A stretch of DNA of 52,360 nucleotides from Eubacterium sp. (GCA_024684035.1 JAIKXQ010000084.1:1-52360); one strand, 5' to 3'. Shown: positions 42,434 to 50,965, numbered from the stretch's first letter. Notes: generated from the sequence alone by a model not told the origin. Translations and numbers: made by a program.

Positions 42434-42844
42434 ATGGAAAGGAAAATAGACATTAATAAGCAAGATTACAATTGTACCGGAGACATCGTATCGAATATTA
42501 AATATGAGATAATCTTCTGTACACGGGAAAGAAGAAAGATATTCAAGAACGTCAAGATCCGAGACCGATTCATGAATATCATGGAAACCAGGTTGCATCT
42601 ATATGGACTCATCATTATAAATATGAAGGTGTGTGATTATTACGTCGATCTTTACCTTAGAGCTTTACCAGATTGTAGTCCGGTAGATGCATTCAATATC
42701 ATTAAAAAAGAATCTCGGATCATAAAAGATGAATTCCCAGAACTAGGTAATATGCCAAATCTTTGGACAAGGAAGTCTATGATCAGTACAGATGACATCA
42801 GTGAAGAAACAAAAAGAAAATATGTCGAGGGTTGGATAAAGTGA
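42434..42844 (+). CDS. Domesticated IS200/IS605-type TnpA-like protein, catalytic His lost
   Basis: About 136 residues, starting MERKIDINKQDYNCTG (an upstream TTG at 42416 is possible; no strong ribosome site). The order resembles Y1 transposases: SNIKYEIIFCTRERRKIF, RFMNIMETRLHLYGLIIINMKV, then RALPDCSPVDAFNIIKKES and FPELGNMPNLWTRKSM with ETKRKYVEGW. The His-x-His segment (usually DHVHLL) reads CDYYVDLYL, and the region of the catalytic Tyr lacks it. No insertion-sequence ends are visible. It sits between the iterons and parA, in the direction of parA, and could be a recruited DNA-hairpin-binding factor. Confidence 0.65.
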   Translation: MERKIDINKQDYNCTGDIVSNIKYEIIFCTRERRKIFKNVKIRDRFMNIMETRLHLYGLIIINMKVCDYYVDLYLRALPDCSPVDAFNIIKKESRIIKDEFPELGNMPNLWTRKSMISTDDISEETKRKYVEGWIK

Positions 42845-42913
42845 CTTGTCTCGCTACCGACAAAAATGACAAAATCTTAACAAGCAATTATGGGAGTATA
42901 AGGAGGATACATT

Positions 42914-43726
42914 ATGGCAGTGAAAATTGGAATTGTAAACCAAAAAGGAGGCGTTGGAAAAACCACTACTGCTATCTGTTTAACAGATGCATTTACAAGA
43001 AAAGGTTACAAGACGCTGCTTATTGATTTCGATCCGCAGGGAAATGCTAGTTATATTTTTAAAGCAAATGATTGTGAAAATACCATTTATGACAGCATTA
43101 TCGGAGGTAAAAACCTTAGAGATATCATCGTCACCGGTAATGACATGGGTGATATTGCGCCAGCAGACGAAAGACTCATACAAGCAAACAAAGAATTGAT
43201 TAACGCTAGACTTGGAGAAAATAAGTTAAAAAAAGCAATAGCAGAAATCGAAAATGATTATGAGGTGATATTTGTAGATGCCGGACCGACACCAGGCATT
43301 ATGATGGACAATGTACTTACAGCCGTGGATGGTGTCATAATTCCTATGCAGGCAGAAACGTTAGCGACTGTTGGTCTTACATCTCTTATAAAGAATATTA
43401 ACGAGATCAAAGAAGAACTTAATCCAGATCTTGAAGTATATGGTATTCTTCTCACGATGTATGACAAGTCCGTATCCATGCATAACGAACTTAAAAAAGA
43501 ATTTGACAAGATTGACGAATCTGTAATTCATAAATTTCATACCGTTATTCGACGATCAAAGGCTATTCCGAAGACACAAGGCTTTATGAATATAGATCCG
43601 GAAAATCTGATTGAAAAGAAAGTTGTAGATTCTCAAGGAAGCATATATAAGTATGATTCCAATAATGGAGCAATCGATTATAGTAATTTAGCGCAGGAAC
43701 TCATGGAGGTGCTTCACAATGGGTAA
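42914..43726 (+). CDS. parA: ParA-type partition ATPase
   Basis: A 270-residue soluble protein with AAGGAGG before the ATG. The deviant Walker A is NQKGGVGKTTTAI, the A' motif LLIDFDPQGNAS and Walker B VIFVDAGPTPG, where Thr-Pro replaces the usual Pro. The segment GVIIPMQAETLATVGLTSL is typical of type Ia/Ib partition ATPases without a long N-terminal operator-binding domain. It overlaps parB by eight bases, forming the segregation operon. By family it moves plasmid copies along the nucleoid. Confidence 0.92.
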   Translation: MAVKIGIVNQKGGVGKTTTAICLTDAFTRKGYKTLLIDFDPQGNASYIFKANDCENTIYDSIIGGKNLRDIIVTGNDMGDIAPADERLIQANKELINARLGENKLKKAIAEIENDYEVIFVDAGPTPGIMMDNVLTAVDGVIIPMQAETLATVGLTSLIKNINEIKEELNPDLEVYGILLTMYDKSVSMHNELKKEFDKIDESVIHKFHTVIRRSKAIPKTQGFMNIDPENLIEKKVVDSQGSIYKYDSNNGAIDYSNLAQELMEVLHNG

Positions 43727-44948
43727 TTCTATCTTTAACACAAGTAAATTAGAATTAAAGGAGAATAAAAATAGATTAAACGCGGACAGAGAAATAGATA
43801 TAAAGAATCTGATCGAGTATGTAGACAGTGATGGTGTTGGCAACGATTACATTTTTGGCCCAATCTCAGAGGAATCTGTAAAAAACCTGGCCGAAGGAAT
43901 CCGGGAATCCGGATTCAAAACTGCTGTCGAAGTATGGGAACTTGACGGTGAAAATAAAGGCAAGTACATGATATACAGTGGCCACCGAAGAGTTGCTGCT
44001 GTAAAGGAACTCGGAGATACGAAAGTCAAATGCGATGTTTATCCTTATCCGGATGATGAACTTGACAGGAGACTGCAATTCCTTAGAGCAAATATACACA
44101 GTCGTGGATCGATCAAAGCATCCGAAGAAGGCGGCGATATTTATATTGCACACCAGATTAAATATCTGGAAGACATCTTACGAAAAAAGGGCGTTAAGGG
44201 AAACATAAATCAGAGGATCTGCGAAGAATTTAACGCGAAGAGAAACACGGTATGGAAATACAAATCCCTTCTCAGAGCGTGTGATGAACTTCTAAAAGCA
44301 GAAGCTGAAGGACACATTCGTTTGGAACAAGCAGCTGCGATCTGTAGCTACAACAAAGATGATCAGAAAATAATTGTAAAAGTGATAGAAGAAGCCATTT
44401 CTAAAGGCGAAGTGTTAAAAAGCAAGGATCTGGATAAGTTGATAAAGAAACTTCATGAGAAGGAAATGGATACAGAAATGGATTCCACACTCCTTCAAGA
44501 ACAAGTATCCATGATTATAGCAAGTATTTTAGAAAAAAAGGACGAAATAGAAACACCTGCATCTCCGGATAATGAGAAAAAAGATAATAAATCAATTACA
44601 GTTTATGATAAATATATGAGTCGAGTATCTCAGCTTAAAAAAGACCTGATTAATAATCGCTTTGATAGCTTGAAACTGGTAGAAGTTGAAAGCATATTGA
44701 ACGAATACGACGAAGTAAGAAAAGAACTGGAGAAAGCGAAGCTCTTTTCAGAGCTTATGTCTGGTATGTATCATGGAGTTCCTGTTGTTAACAGCACCGA
44801 AATTGATCCAGAAGATCTGAAATTATTTAATGCTCTACAATTGAGAAAGCTAACGAAGGCATACGACAAAGCAGAGAATCTTGACAATATTGTGAATCAG
44901 ATTAGTACGATCGAAGCAGAAATAATCATGACAACAAAAAAACTATAA
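43719..44948 (+). CDS. parB: ParB-type partition protein
   Basis: A 409-residue protein with GGAGG 8 bases before the ATG, overlapping parA. The ParB nucleotide-binding fold (about 25-140) has KNLAEGIRESGF, YMIYSGHRRVAAVKELG and LQFLRANIHSRGS, the equivalents of the GERRxxA and ENxxR boxes. A helix-turn-helix region (about 145-220; INQRICEEFNAKRNTVWKY) follows, then a long coiled C-terminus. It should bind a centromere. I did not identify parS; inverted repeats in 42300-42430 are candidates. Confidence 0.88.
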   Translation: MGNSIFNTSKLELKENKNRLNADREIDIKNLIEYVDSDGVGNDYIFGPISEESVKNLAEGIRESGFKTAVEVWELDGENKGKYMIYSGHRRVAAVKELGDTKVKCDVYPYPDDELDRRLQFLRANIHSRGSIKASEEGGDIYIAHQIKYLEDILRKKGVKGNINQRICEEFNAKRNTVWKYKSLLRACDELLKAEAEGHIRLEQAAAICSYNKDDQKIIVKVIEEAISKGEVLKSKDLDKLIKKLHEKEMDTEMDSTLLQEQVSMIIASILEKKDEIETPASPDNEKKDNKSITVYDKYMSRVSQLKKDLINNRFDSLKLVEVESILNEYDEVRKELEKAKLFSELMSGMYHGVPVVNSTEIDPEDLKLFNALQLRKLTKAYDKAENLDNIVNQISTIEAEIIMTTKKL

Positions 44949-44953
44949 TTCAA

Positions 44954-44990
44954 AAATACCTCGTATCTGTAATGGACGAGGTATTTTTTT
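44954..44990 (+). terminator. Terminator of parAB
   Basis: AATACCTCG pairs with CGAGGTATT and is followed by seven T, directly after the parB stop. Confidence 0.88.
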
Positions 44991-45122
44991 GTGCCTTGGC
45001 TACGCACAGTTTAAACGAGATTTAAATTATCTCCTGCTCGATACATTCTGATGAAAATCTCTGATGATATTTTTATTGTCAAAAATATAACAATAAGGCC
45101 GGTAACGAGACATCGGCTTTAA

Positions 45123-45148
45123 AAAAAGCGGTATTAAACCGCTTTTCT
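45123..45148 (-). terminator. Terminator overlapping the recJ stop
   Basis: AAAGCGGT pairs with ACCGCTTT and is followed by TTTTT on the minus strand. The stop codon of recJ lies in the loop. A second hairpin, AAGGCCG ... CGGCTTT, lies at about 45094-45120. Confidence 0.75.
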
Positions 45149-46876
45149 TTTTTGAGATAAAATATTCAATTTTTCAGCAAAAGAAGTCTTATTCAATGAC
45201 GGGCCTTCTACCTTTTCAAAATCAATGAAATTGAACTGCACTGCTCTCTTTCCACGGTAATAATTAACGGAAATGGTTCCGTACAGTGTAATGCGGCTTG
45301 GACGATCGATATTCTCAAACCTATCTCTTAATCCAAAACCAACAGCCTGACAATCCCTTGAAAATAAACGCACACCATTTGTTCCAAGATCGTGTTTATA
45401 GGATCCGTATGCTGGAATGGGGTGAAATTCGCATTTGAATATAGGCGCAGGATTTCCTTCTCCATAAGGAGCGGTCTTATCAAGAATTGTGCTTACATCG
45501 ATAATATCATCATCTGTGATATCACAATCGTAATAACGCTCAGCTTGCTTTGGAGAGTAATCGATTAAAGCTTTATTAAGCGCATTGTTCAATTCACTTA
45601 CCTTTTCGCACATCATAGTTATTCCTGCAGCCATCGGATGGCCTCCATACGCAATCATCAAATCATCTGTGCGACTAGCAACAAGATCAAGTGTTGATTT
45701 GAGATCGATACCATCTACAGATCGTCCGGATCCACGGCATACACCATCTGCAACATGAGATAGAATAATACACGGTCGATTATATCTCTCAGCGAGTCGC
45801 CCAGAGATGATTCCAGCTATCCCAGGCTCTACTTCAAGCAAAGCAGTAATCGTTTTGTTTGATAACAACTTCTCCTCTTCTATTTTGATCTCAGCCTTTT
45901 TCATGCCTTCAGTAACAAGTAGTTTCCTTTGTTCATTCAGCATTTTTAGTTTATGAGCAATATCAAGAGAAGAATGATAATCATCTGAAAGAAGCAGGGA
46001 TATAGCCATGTTTGCTCCATCGTCATCAAGACGACGACATGCATTAAGGCAAGGCCCAATACTAAAGCCTATCTTCTCCGCATCAATATAAGCATTCTTC
46101 TCCCGATCTACAAAAGTAAGATTCAGTACGTCGAAGAGTGCAATGATTCCAGGGAAAGTTGCCAGGCGATTCATCTTCCTTATTCCATCTCTGACGATTA
46201 CAAAATTTTCTTCTCTTAAAGGAACAGAATCACACACAGTGGCGATAGCTGCCAGTGTTTGAAGCTTTGCAGTTACATCTGTATCTCCAAGAATATAACG
46301 GATCAGTTTATAAGCAATTCCGGCACCACAGTATCCATCGAAATCTGCTGATTCTGGCAGAGCATGAGGATTGTAGAGACCGCTCACATCCGGAAGCACA
46401 ACACATCCATTACTATCCAGAGAAGGCTTATGGTGATCCGTGACAATGATATTTTTGAAGCCTTTATAATTTGCTTCTTCGATAACATCCAGCGCTGAGG
46501 TTCCATTATCACAGGTTATGATAAGTGTATCTTCAGGTAGATCATCAATCTCATTGATCATAGCCATATTCATTCCGAAGCCTTCTGAAAAAGGCCGTGG
46601 AACTCTCCACTTTACATTTGTGCAACCGTAAGCTTTTAGGCCGCGTACAAAGATTGCTACAGAGCACTGACCATCCGGATCATAATCACCGAAGATATAG
46701 ATCGGTTTATTTTTAAATCTATCAATGTATTCTTTGAATTTGATTTCATTATCCAACCGATATTTATTGGCATACGTCTTTTTAAACCATCCATTAATGC
46801 CGGATGCATCCGCCTCTAAATTCTTAAAGCATACAGCCGATACATCAGAAATGCTGTTGTCTCTTTTTTTCCACAT
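45134..46876 (-). CDS. recJ: RecJ-like single-stranded DNA exonuclease
   Basis: 580 residues from the ATG at 46876, which has GGAGG upstream (an ATG at 46909 lacks one). The DHH phosphoesterase core has IYIFGDYDPDGQCSVAIF, LIITCDNGTS, IIVTDHHKPS and CGAGIAYKLI. The DHHA1 domain has GIAGIISGRLAERYNRPCIIL, CRGSGRS and AYGGHPMAAGI. The C-terminal oligonucleotide-binding domain ends with YRGKRAVQFNFIDFE. This is the complete RecJ layout. By family it degrades single-stranded DNA 5' to 3'. A plasmid copy beside the partition locus is unusual. A shared element lies 35 bases upstream. Confidence 0.92.
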   Translation of the reverse strand: MWKKRDNSISDVSAVCFKNLEADASGINGWFKKTYANKYRLDNEIKFKEYIDRFKNKPIYIFGDYDPDGQCSVAIFVRGLKAYGCTNVKWRVPRPFSEGFGMNMAMINEIDDLPEDTLIITCDNGTSALDVIEEANYKGFKNIIVTDHHKPSLDSNGCVVLPDVSGLYNPHALPESADFDGYCGAGIAYKLIRYILGDTDVTAKLQTLAAIATVCDSVPLREENFVIVRDGIRKMNRLATFPGIIALFDVLNLTFVDREKNAYIDAEKIGFSIGPCLNACRRLDDDGANMAISLLLSDDYHSSLDIAHKLKMLNEQRKLLVTEGMKKAEIKIEEEKLLSNKTITALLEVEPGIAGIISGRLAERYNRPCIILSHVADGVCRGSGRSVDGIDLKSTLDLVASRTDDLMIAYGGHPMAAGITMMCEKVSELNNALNKALIDYSPKQAERYYDCDITDDDIIDVSTILDKTAPYGEGNPAPIFKCEFHPIPAYGSYKHDLGTNGVRLFSRDCQAVGFGLRDRFENIDRPSRITLYGTISVNYYRGKRAVQFNFIDFEKVEGPSLNKTSFAEKLNILSQKRKAV

Positions 46877-46911
46877 TTTATCTTTCCTCCAATTTACAAT
46901 AATCATCATAT

Positions 46912-46921
46912 CTATGTCTGA
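46912..46921 (-). promoter_or_regulatory. TCAGACATAG element before recJ
   Basis: Exact CTATGTCTGA on the plus strand, 35 bases upstream of the chosen start. It would fall 2 bases from the alternative start at 46909, supporting the choice of 46876. Confidence 0.55.
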
Positions 46922-47035
46922 CGGGTGCGGAAAATAATAAATACAGCATGGAGCGGAAGAAAATTACAATACATTCAGCTCTAATAAATGATTTGTTGAT
47001 TCCGGGCAAACGATTATTAAAACCGAAGAAGATCG

Positions 47036-47042
47036 TACATAG
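47036..47042 (+). promoter_or_regulatory. TACATAG variant before gene 47084
   Basis: CGTACATAG on the plus strand, 41 bases before the GTG. It has T instead of G at the first core position; orientation and distance match the other sites. Confidence 0.35.
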
Positions 47043-47083
47043 TATTAGAGGAAATTGATAAACATGAGAAAAGGAGAATACAA

Positions 47084-47245
47084 GTGAATTACAAAGGATA
47101 TGAAATCGAACCTTTTGGGAACGGATACACTGTCTTTTTTGAAGGTGATGAAATTTACTTCAAAAAGGAAGATGAAGCAATTGCCTTTATAGATGGATTA
47201 GAGAATAATGTCTGTAGTACGGAAGAATCATCAATTACATCATAA
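47084..47245 (+). CDS. 53-residue hypothetical protein
   Basis: A short frame from a GTG with AAAAGGAG 7 bases upstream: MNYKGYEIEPFGNGYTVFFEG, then a Lys/Glu-rich segment and AIAFIDGLEN. It fits a small antiparallel beta unit followed by a helix. It ends 14 bases before the DnaQ-like gene, which has AAGGAG in that gap, so the two form an operon. Function unknown. Confidence 0.6.
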   Translation: MNYKGYEIEPFGNGYTVFFEGDEIYFKKEDEAIAFIDGLENNVCSTEESSITS

Positions 47246-47259
47246 GGAGATCAACGTTT

Positions 47260-47985
47260 ATGGTTTTTGAAAGTTTATTCAAGGAGTTCAAACACATTGT
47301 AGTATTCGATATCAGGATGGCCGGGTTAATACCCAAAGAAAGTCCTGTTGTCGAAATGGCAGCATGCCGGTTTTCAATGGTAAATGGCAAAATCGTAAAC
47401 GACGTGAATTATGAAACGGTTGTAAATTTGTCAAGTAAGAATACGATTGATCAGGAAGTTATGAAAAAGTATGGGATATCGAAGGAAAAACTTGATGCCG
47501 GGATTGATGAAAAAGAAGCAGTAGAAAACATGTACAATGTGTTGTGTAGACCGAGCACACTTCTGGTGTCATATGGAAATCCTGAATTTATTTTTTTGGC
47601 TGATGTGATGAACAGATACAAGAAGGCCGCATTTATAAATGATTGTAGAACAGGTCTTCTTGACATCCGGACAGTACTCCGGGACAGAGGCCAAAACGTT
47701 TCATTGAGTAAAGCGATTGAAGCATATGGACTTGGATCGAAATACAATCTATCAAATCAAGAGGGTATCTGTAGTGGAGATAAATGCAAGGCATTGGCTA
47801 CGCTGCTTCTTAGATTGCACAATGAAAGAGATGATTTGTACAGGTATCAGAATTGGTTTGGGTATGATACAGAAAAAGCTCCGGCATGGAAATTAAATGT
47901 AGTGTCATACGTTCATCAGTCTGTTTCAAATGTAATGGTACCGGAAAACGGAATTCTGCCTTTAAGATTCATAGCCGGATTATGA
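47260..47985 (+). CDS. DnaQ-like 3'-5' exonuclease fold, active site altered
   Basis: A 241-residue soluble protein with AAGGAG before the ATG. Its start, IVVFDIRMAGLIPKESPVVEMAAC, is the ExoI motif of DEDD exonucleases (FDxExTG) with the second acid replaced by Arg. ExoII-like sequence includes LVSYGNPEFIFLADVM, and the last motif region is SLSKAIEAYGL and KCKALATLL. With the key glutamate lost, activity is doubtful. It could bind nucleic acid or ends without cutting. It is co-transcribed with the 47084 gene and ends in a strong terminator. Confidence 0.7.
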   Translation: MVFESLFKEFKHIVVFDIRMAGLIPKESPVVEMAACRFSMVNGKIVNDVNYETVVNLSSKNTIDQEVMKKYGISKEKLDAGIDEKEAVENMYNVLCRPSTLLVSYGNPEFIFLADVMNRYKKAAFINDCRTGLLDIRTVLRDRGQNVSLSKAIEAYGLGSKYNLSNQEGICSGDKCKALATLLLRLHNERDDLYRYQNWFGYDTEKAPAWKLNVVSYVHQSVSNVMVPENGILPLRFIAGL

Positions 47986-48004
47986 TCACGTCCTTATAAA
48001 AAGA

Positions 48005-48042
48005 AAAAGCTATGCCATTGAATAATGGTGTGGCTTTTTTTA
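48005..48042 (+). terminator. Terminator of the DnaQ-like gene
   Basis: AAAAGCTATGCCATT pairs with AATGGTGTGGCTTTTT and is followed by a T-run. Confidence 0.85.
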
Positions 48043-48175
48043 TGTCACAAAAGCTGAAAGGATGTGAACCGGACGTACATAAGAAATTATAAAAATTCAA
48101 TCAAGGTGTTAATTAATAACGAACATATGTTTGGCTGGACACGCCTACAGCATTTTTTATTTGGGCAGTTAATCA

Positions 48176-48182
48176 TACATAG
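48176..48182 (+). promoter_or_regulatory. TACATAG variant before gene 48236
   Basis: TCATACATAG on the plus strand, 53 bases before the ATG. It is a one-base variant of the shared core, in the right orientation. Confidence 0.35.
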
Positions 48183-48235
48183 CAATTATGATAATTGAAA
48201 ATCAGAGACAATTTAAAAAGAAATAGGAGACAAAA

Positions 48236-48877
48236 ATGGAATTGAAATATTGTACTGATAGACATGGGCAGAAATATCGTTTTGTTAAGGAATCTGATGG
48301 ACAGTACTTTGTATATGCTCCACGCAAAAGAAAATACGGATGGAGATATGCGGATGAAACTTTTCACCGGTTATTTAATGAAGTTGCTATCGATAAGACT
48401 GAGAAATGGCACAGGAGACTACGCAAGTGCATCCGGTCCATGGAAAAGTATGATCTTTGGCCGGAACTTAAGAGGATCTACGAGAATCAGTTAAATATGA
48501 CTTGGGAGGATCACGTTCGACTCCAGCGTGGGTTACCGGAGGCTATGGATCTTATCAACAAGTATCCGTTTGCCTTTTTCAAAGATCAGAACGGAAATAC
48601 TCAGGTGATATTTAACTATCGAGCAGAACTTTCTGATTGCATCATAAAGTCAATGTATTTTGGTACATGGAATAGATCTATCAAGGATGATATATCTCGT
48701 GCTTTGGAGAATAAATACGAATATAATAGCGGAAAAGTAGAAGTTAACTACGACGTTTCGTTTTCGTACGATGGAATAAACCAGGCTTTGTACAGAGAAG
48801 AGTACAAAGGATGCGCTAATGGACATTACTACCTGGCAGTTGGAAACAGCATGGCCGTTGTTTACGAAGATGATTAA
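48236..48877 (+). CDS. Hypothetical protein
   Basis: A 213-residue soluble protein starting MELKYCTDRHGQKYRFVKESD, with AGGAGAC before the ATG. It contains several aromatic-rich blocks (YVYAPRKRKYGWRYADETF, YDVSFSYDGINQALYREEY). No signal peptide or enzyme motif is visible. It is the first gene of a short operon with 48891 and 49212, closely spaced. I do not recognise the family. Confidence 0.65.
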   Translation: MELKYCTDRHGQKYRFVKESDGQYFVYAPRKRKYGWRYADETFHRLFNEVAIDKTEKWHRRLRKCIRSMEKYDLWPELKRIYENQLNMTWEDHVRLQRGLPEAMDLINKYPFAFFKDQNGNTQVIFNYRAELSDCIIKSMYFGTWNRSIKDDISRALENKYEYNSGKVEVNYDVSFSYDGINQALYREEYKGCANGHYYLAVGNSMAVVYEDD

Positions 48878-48890
48878 AGAGGTGGCAACT

Positions 48891-49208
48891 ATGGGTGAAA
48901 TGAAATCTGTAACCGTATATATGGATCAGATATTCCCGTTTTGGGATGATCCGGATCTATATGGAGATGATAACTTATGCGATATTCTTGTACCAGAATC
49001 ATTTCTGAAAAAGTGGGCGGAGCTGACAAACCGTTCTATGAAATATATCTACGAACAAAGTACAGCAGATGATTTCGATGGACTTGTTGTTTACGCTCGC
49101 AAATCCGGCGTTAAACTCTCATTACCACCAGATGAGATATCAAGAATTAAGATGCTAAAAGAAAATGGCTGCAGGATGCATATAGGCCTTGATGAATGTT
49201 TGGAGTAG
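48891..49208 (+). CDS. Hypothetical acidic protein
   Basis: 105 residues from the ATG at 48891, which follows AGAGGTGG; the frame open from 48819 overlaps the previous gene. It starts MGEMKSVTVYMDQIFPFWDDPD. The sequence is acidic with Asp/Glu clusters (DLYGDDNLCDILVPES) and a helical end (ISRIKMLKENGCRMHIGLDECL). It sits 13 bases after the previous stop and 3 bases before the next start, so it is an operon gene. Function unknown. Confidence 0.6.
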   Translation: MGEMKSVTVYMDQIFPFWDDPDLYGDDNLCDILVPESFLKKWAELTNRSMKYIYEQSTADDFDGLVVYARKSGVKLSLPPDEISRIKMLKENGCRMHIGLDECLE

Positions 49209-49211
49209 GTA

Positions 49212-49946
49212 ATGGATAAATTTAAGGTAATGTCTATTGATTTCGATTATTTTCAGAAAATCGATGATGGCGATATATTGAGAAAATGCTACCCGGACGG
49301 TTTGGACTTAAAAACGGAGCTTTCAACACTGGTATGGGCACCTTATTACGAAAATCCTCAGACGAAGGAACTTCTACAGAGTGTAGGTATCATGGAAGAT
49401 GAATTCGGGAAAATCAAGGAATTGATAAAGAATCAATCCAAATTCACCACGTTCGTTGCAACGAATTCGCACGTTGAAATATACTCGATCATCAACCAGT
49501 TAATGGATATATCAGACGCAAAACGGTTGGACGTGACAAATATCGATATGCATCACGATATGGTTAACGGGAACAAGACATTGGATTGTGGAAACTGGAT
49601 ATCATTTCTTAAGAAAAAGTATCCAAATACATCCGTACATTGGATTTCAAATCCGATATCCAAAGAAATGTATGGAATGACCGGTGTGTGTTTTGATATG
49701 ATCGATACCAGTATTGGCGATGATGTCTTGCAAAAACAGTACGACTTGGTCTTTCTGGCCAGGAGCGATAACTGGACACCGCCGCATCTGGATAGCAGGT
49801 TCAACGAATTACTTAATGTTGCAAGAAATCAGGAGTTTTTCATTTCAAAAGTGGCTGAATGTGTAATGTCAGAACGTGATGTCACAAAGAATGCAACTAT
49901 CCGAAGCTACCGGATAGTACAAAAATCAAAAGAGAAACCGAACTAG
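49212..49946 (+). CDS. UPF0489-like (arginase-fold) protein
   Basis: A 244-residue soluble protein with GGAGTAGG before the ATG. Its start KVMSIDFDYFQKID and the middle VTNIDMHHDM resemble the SxDxDYF and DxHxD metal-binding segments of UPF0489 proteins, which are related to arginase/deacetylase folds. CGNWISFLKKKYPNTSVHWISN and LVFLARSDNWTPPHLD continue the pattern. The substrate is unknown. It is the last gene of the 48236 operon and is followed by a strong terminator. Confidence 0.6.
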   Translation: MDKFKVMSIDFDYFQKIDDGDILRKCYPDGLDLKTELSTLVWAPYYENPQTKELLQSVGIMEDEFGKIKELIKNQSKFTTFVATNSHVEIYSIINQLMDISDAKRLDVTNIDMHHDMVNGNKTLDCGNWISFLKKKYPNTSVHWISNPISKEMYGMTGVCFDMIDTSIGDDVLQKQYDLVFLARSDNWTPPHLDSRFNELLNVARNQEFFISKVAECVMSERDVTKNATIRSYRIVQKSKEKPN

Positions 49947-49956
49947 CAAATATAAA

Positions 49957-50002
49957 AGACATCATGATTCAGTTCTGCTGAATTATGATGTTTTTTATTT
50001 TT
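49957..50002 (+). terminator. Terminator of the 48236 operon
   Basis: ACATCATGATTCAG pairs with CTGAATTATGATGT and is followed by TTTTTATTTTTT. Confidence 0.88.
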
Positions 50003-50012
50003 TGCAAAATAA

Positions 50013-50019
50013 GACATAG
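50013..50019 (+). promoter_or_regulatory. AGACATAG element before DUF5688-like gene
   Basis: TAAGACATAG on the plus strand, 43 bases before the ATG at 50063. The upstream frame open from 49985 would start inside the terminator, so the later start is right. Confidence 0.5.
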
Positions 50020-50062
50020 TAAAAGAGAACCATTGAAAAAAGAGAGACAAAGAGGTAAAAAT

Positions 50063-50884
50063 ATGGACAAAATAAATATCGCTCTTCGTGCGATGGGAAT
50101 TGAGTTTTCTGTTAAAGAGGAATATGTAGAGTGCGATGGTAAAAAGCAGCGAGGTCTGGTACTTAGTTACGAAAAGAGTGACGTTAAGAATGCCTTCATT
50201 CCAAATGATGATTTTTGGAGCTTGAGTACCTACGATCAGGTTAGCCGGATCGTTGAGATGGAGCAAAAAGCGAAAGATAAAGAACGCCTGCAATACATCA
50301 ATGAATACATCAATAATCTGACAGAGGACGAATATCTTCGTCGAACATATCCGGTACTGGTGGATAGTAAGCATTATTTGCAGCTTAGGCAGAATAATAT
50401 GACTATATACATGCCACCTTCAGCTCCGGCTGCATGTGTGAGATTTGAGCATTACATTCCTTATCAGGAAGAGTTTATTCCAGTGGGGATCACAAATGGC
50501 ACGCCGTTTAAATTTGGACCGGCAACACTTTACAGACATGCGATGGAAAACCTTAAGCAAGAAGTAATCATGACAACCGGTACAAATACAGCAGATGATG
50601 CAGCATTTCCATTTTGGAGCATCAAGACAAAAAATGATCGCAATGGAGCGGCTGGGATTCTGCTTCCGGACGTTCAGGAGTTCTTTACGGAGCTGTTCGA
50701 TTATCGCGATTTTCATGTACTCCCACTCAGCACAGACGAATTAATCATTATCGATCCTGGAGTGGAAGTAGGAGATGAAGATATCGACAAGATTCTGACT
50801 AGTATGCAGACATCGATACCGGAGGATCGTCGATTAGCGGAAAATGCATACGTGTTCAAAAACGGAATACTGATAAGTAAATAG
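50063..50884 (+). CDS. DUF5688-like protein
   Basis: 273 residues from the ATG at 50063, which follows AGAGAGG. The C-terminal half carries NGAAGILLPDVQEFFTELFD and FHVLPLSTDELIII, similar to the NGA..IL and ILPSSxHE(V/L)I segments of the DUF5688 family of Lachnospiraceae. The N-terminal half is charged and helical. No membrane segment is present. The family has no known function. Assignment is from motif memory and moderate. Confidence 0.6.
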   Translation: MDKINIALRAMGIEFSVKEEYVECDGKKQRGLVLSYEKSDVKNAFIPNDDFWSLSTYDQVSRIVEMEQKAKDKERLQYINEYINNLTEDEYLRRTYPVLVDSKHYLQLRQNNMTIYMPPSAPAACVRFEHYIPYQEEFIPVGITNGTPFKFGPATLYRHAMENLKQEVIMTTGTNTADDAAFPFWSIKTKNDRNGAAGILLPDVQEFFTELFDYRDFHVLPLSTDELIIIDPGVEVGDEDIDKILTSMQTSIPEDRRLAENAYVFKNGILISK

Positions 50885-50965
50885 CATCAAAAAGAGAATG
50901 TTGGTAGAGTATATCTGTTTTTATTTATTTAGAACATAAACCCGTGGCAGTAAAGGAGCAATCAA

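Noticed and set aside
42416-42844. Active IS200/IS605 insertion sequence
   Set aside because: The His-x-His metal site is missing and no subterminal hairpins or TnpB gene flank it.
46948-47058. 36-codon frame MERKKITIHSAL before gene 47084
   Set aside because: No ribosome site, and it covers the presumed promoter element of the next gene.
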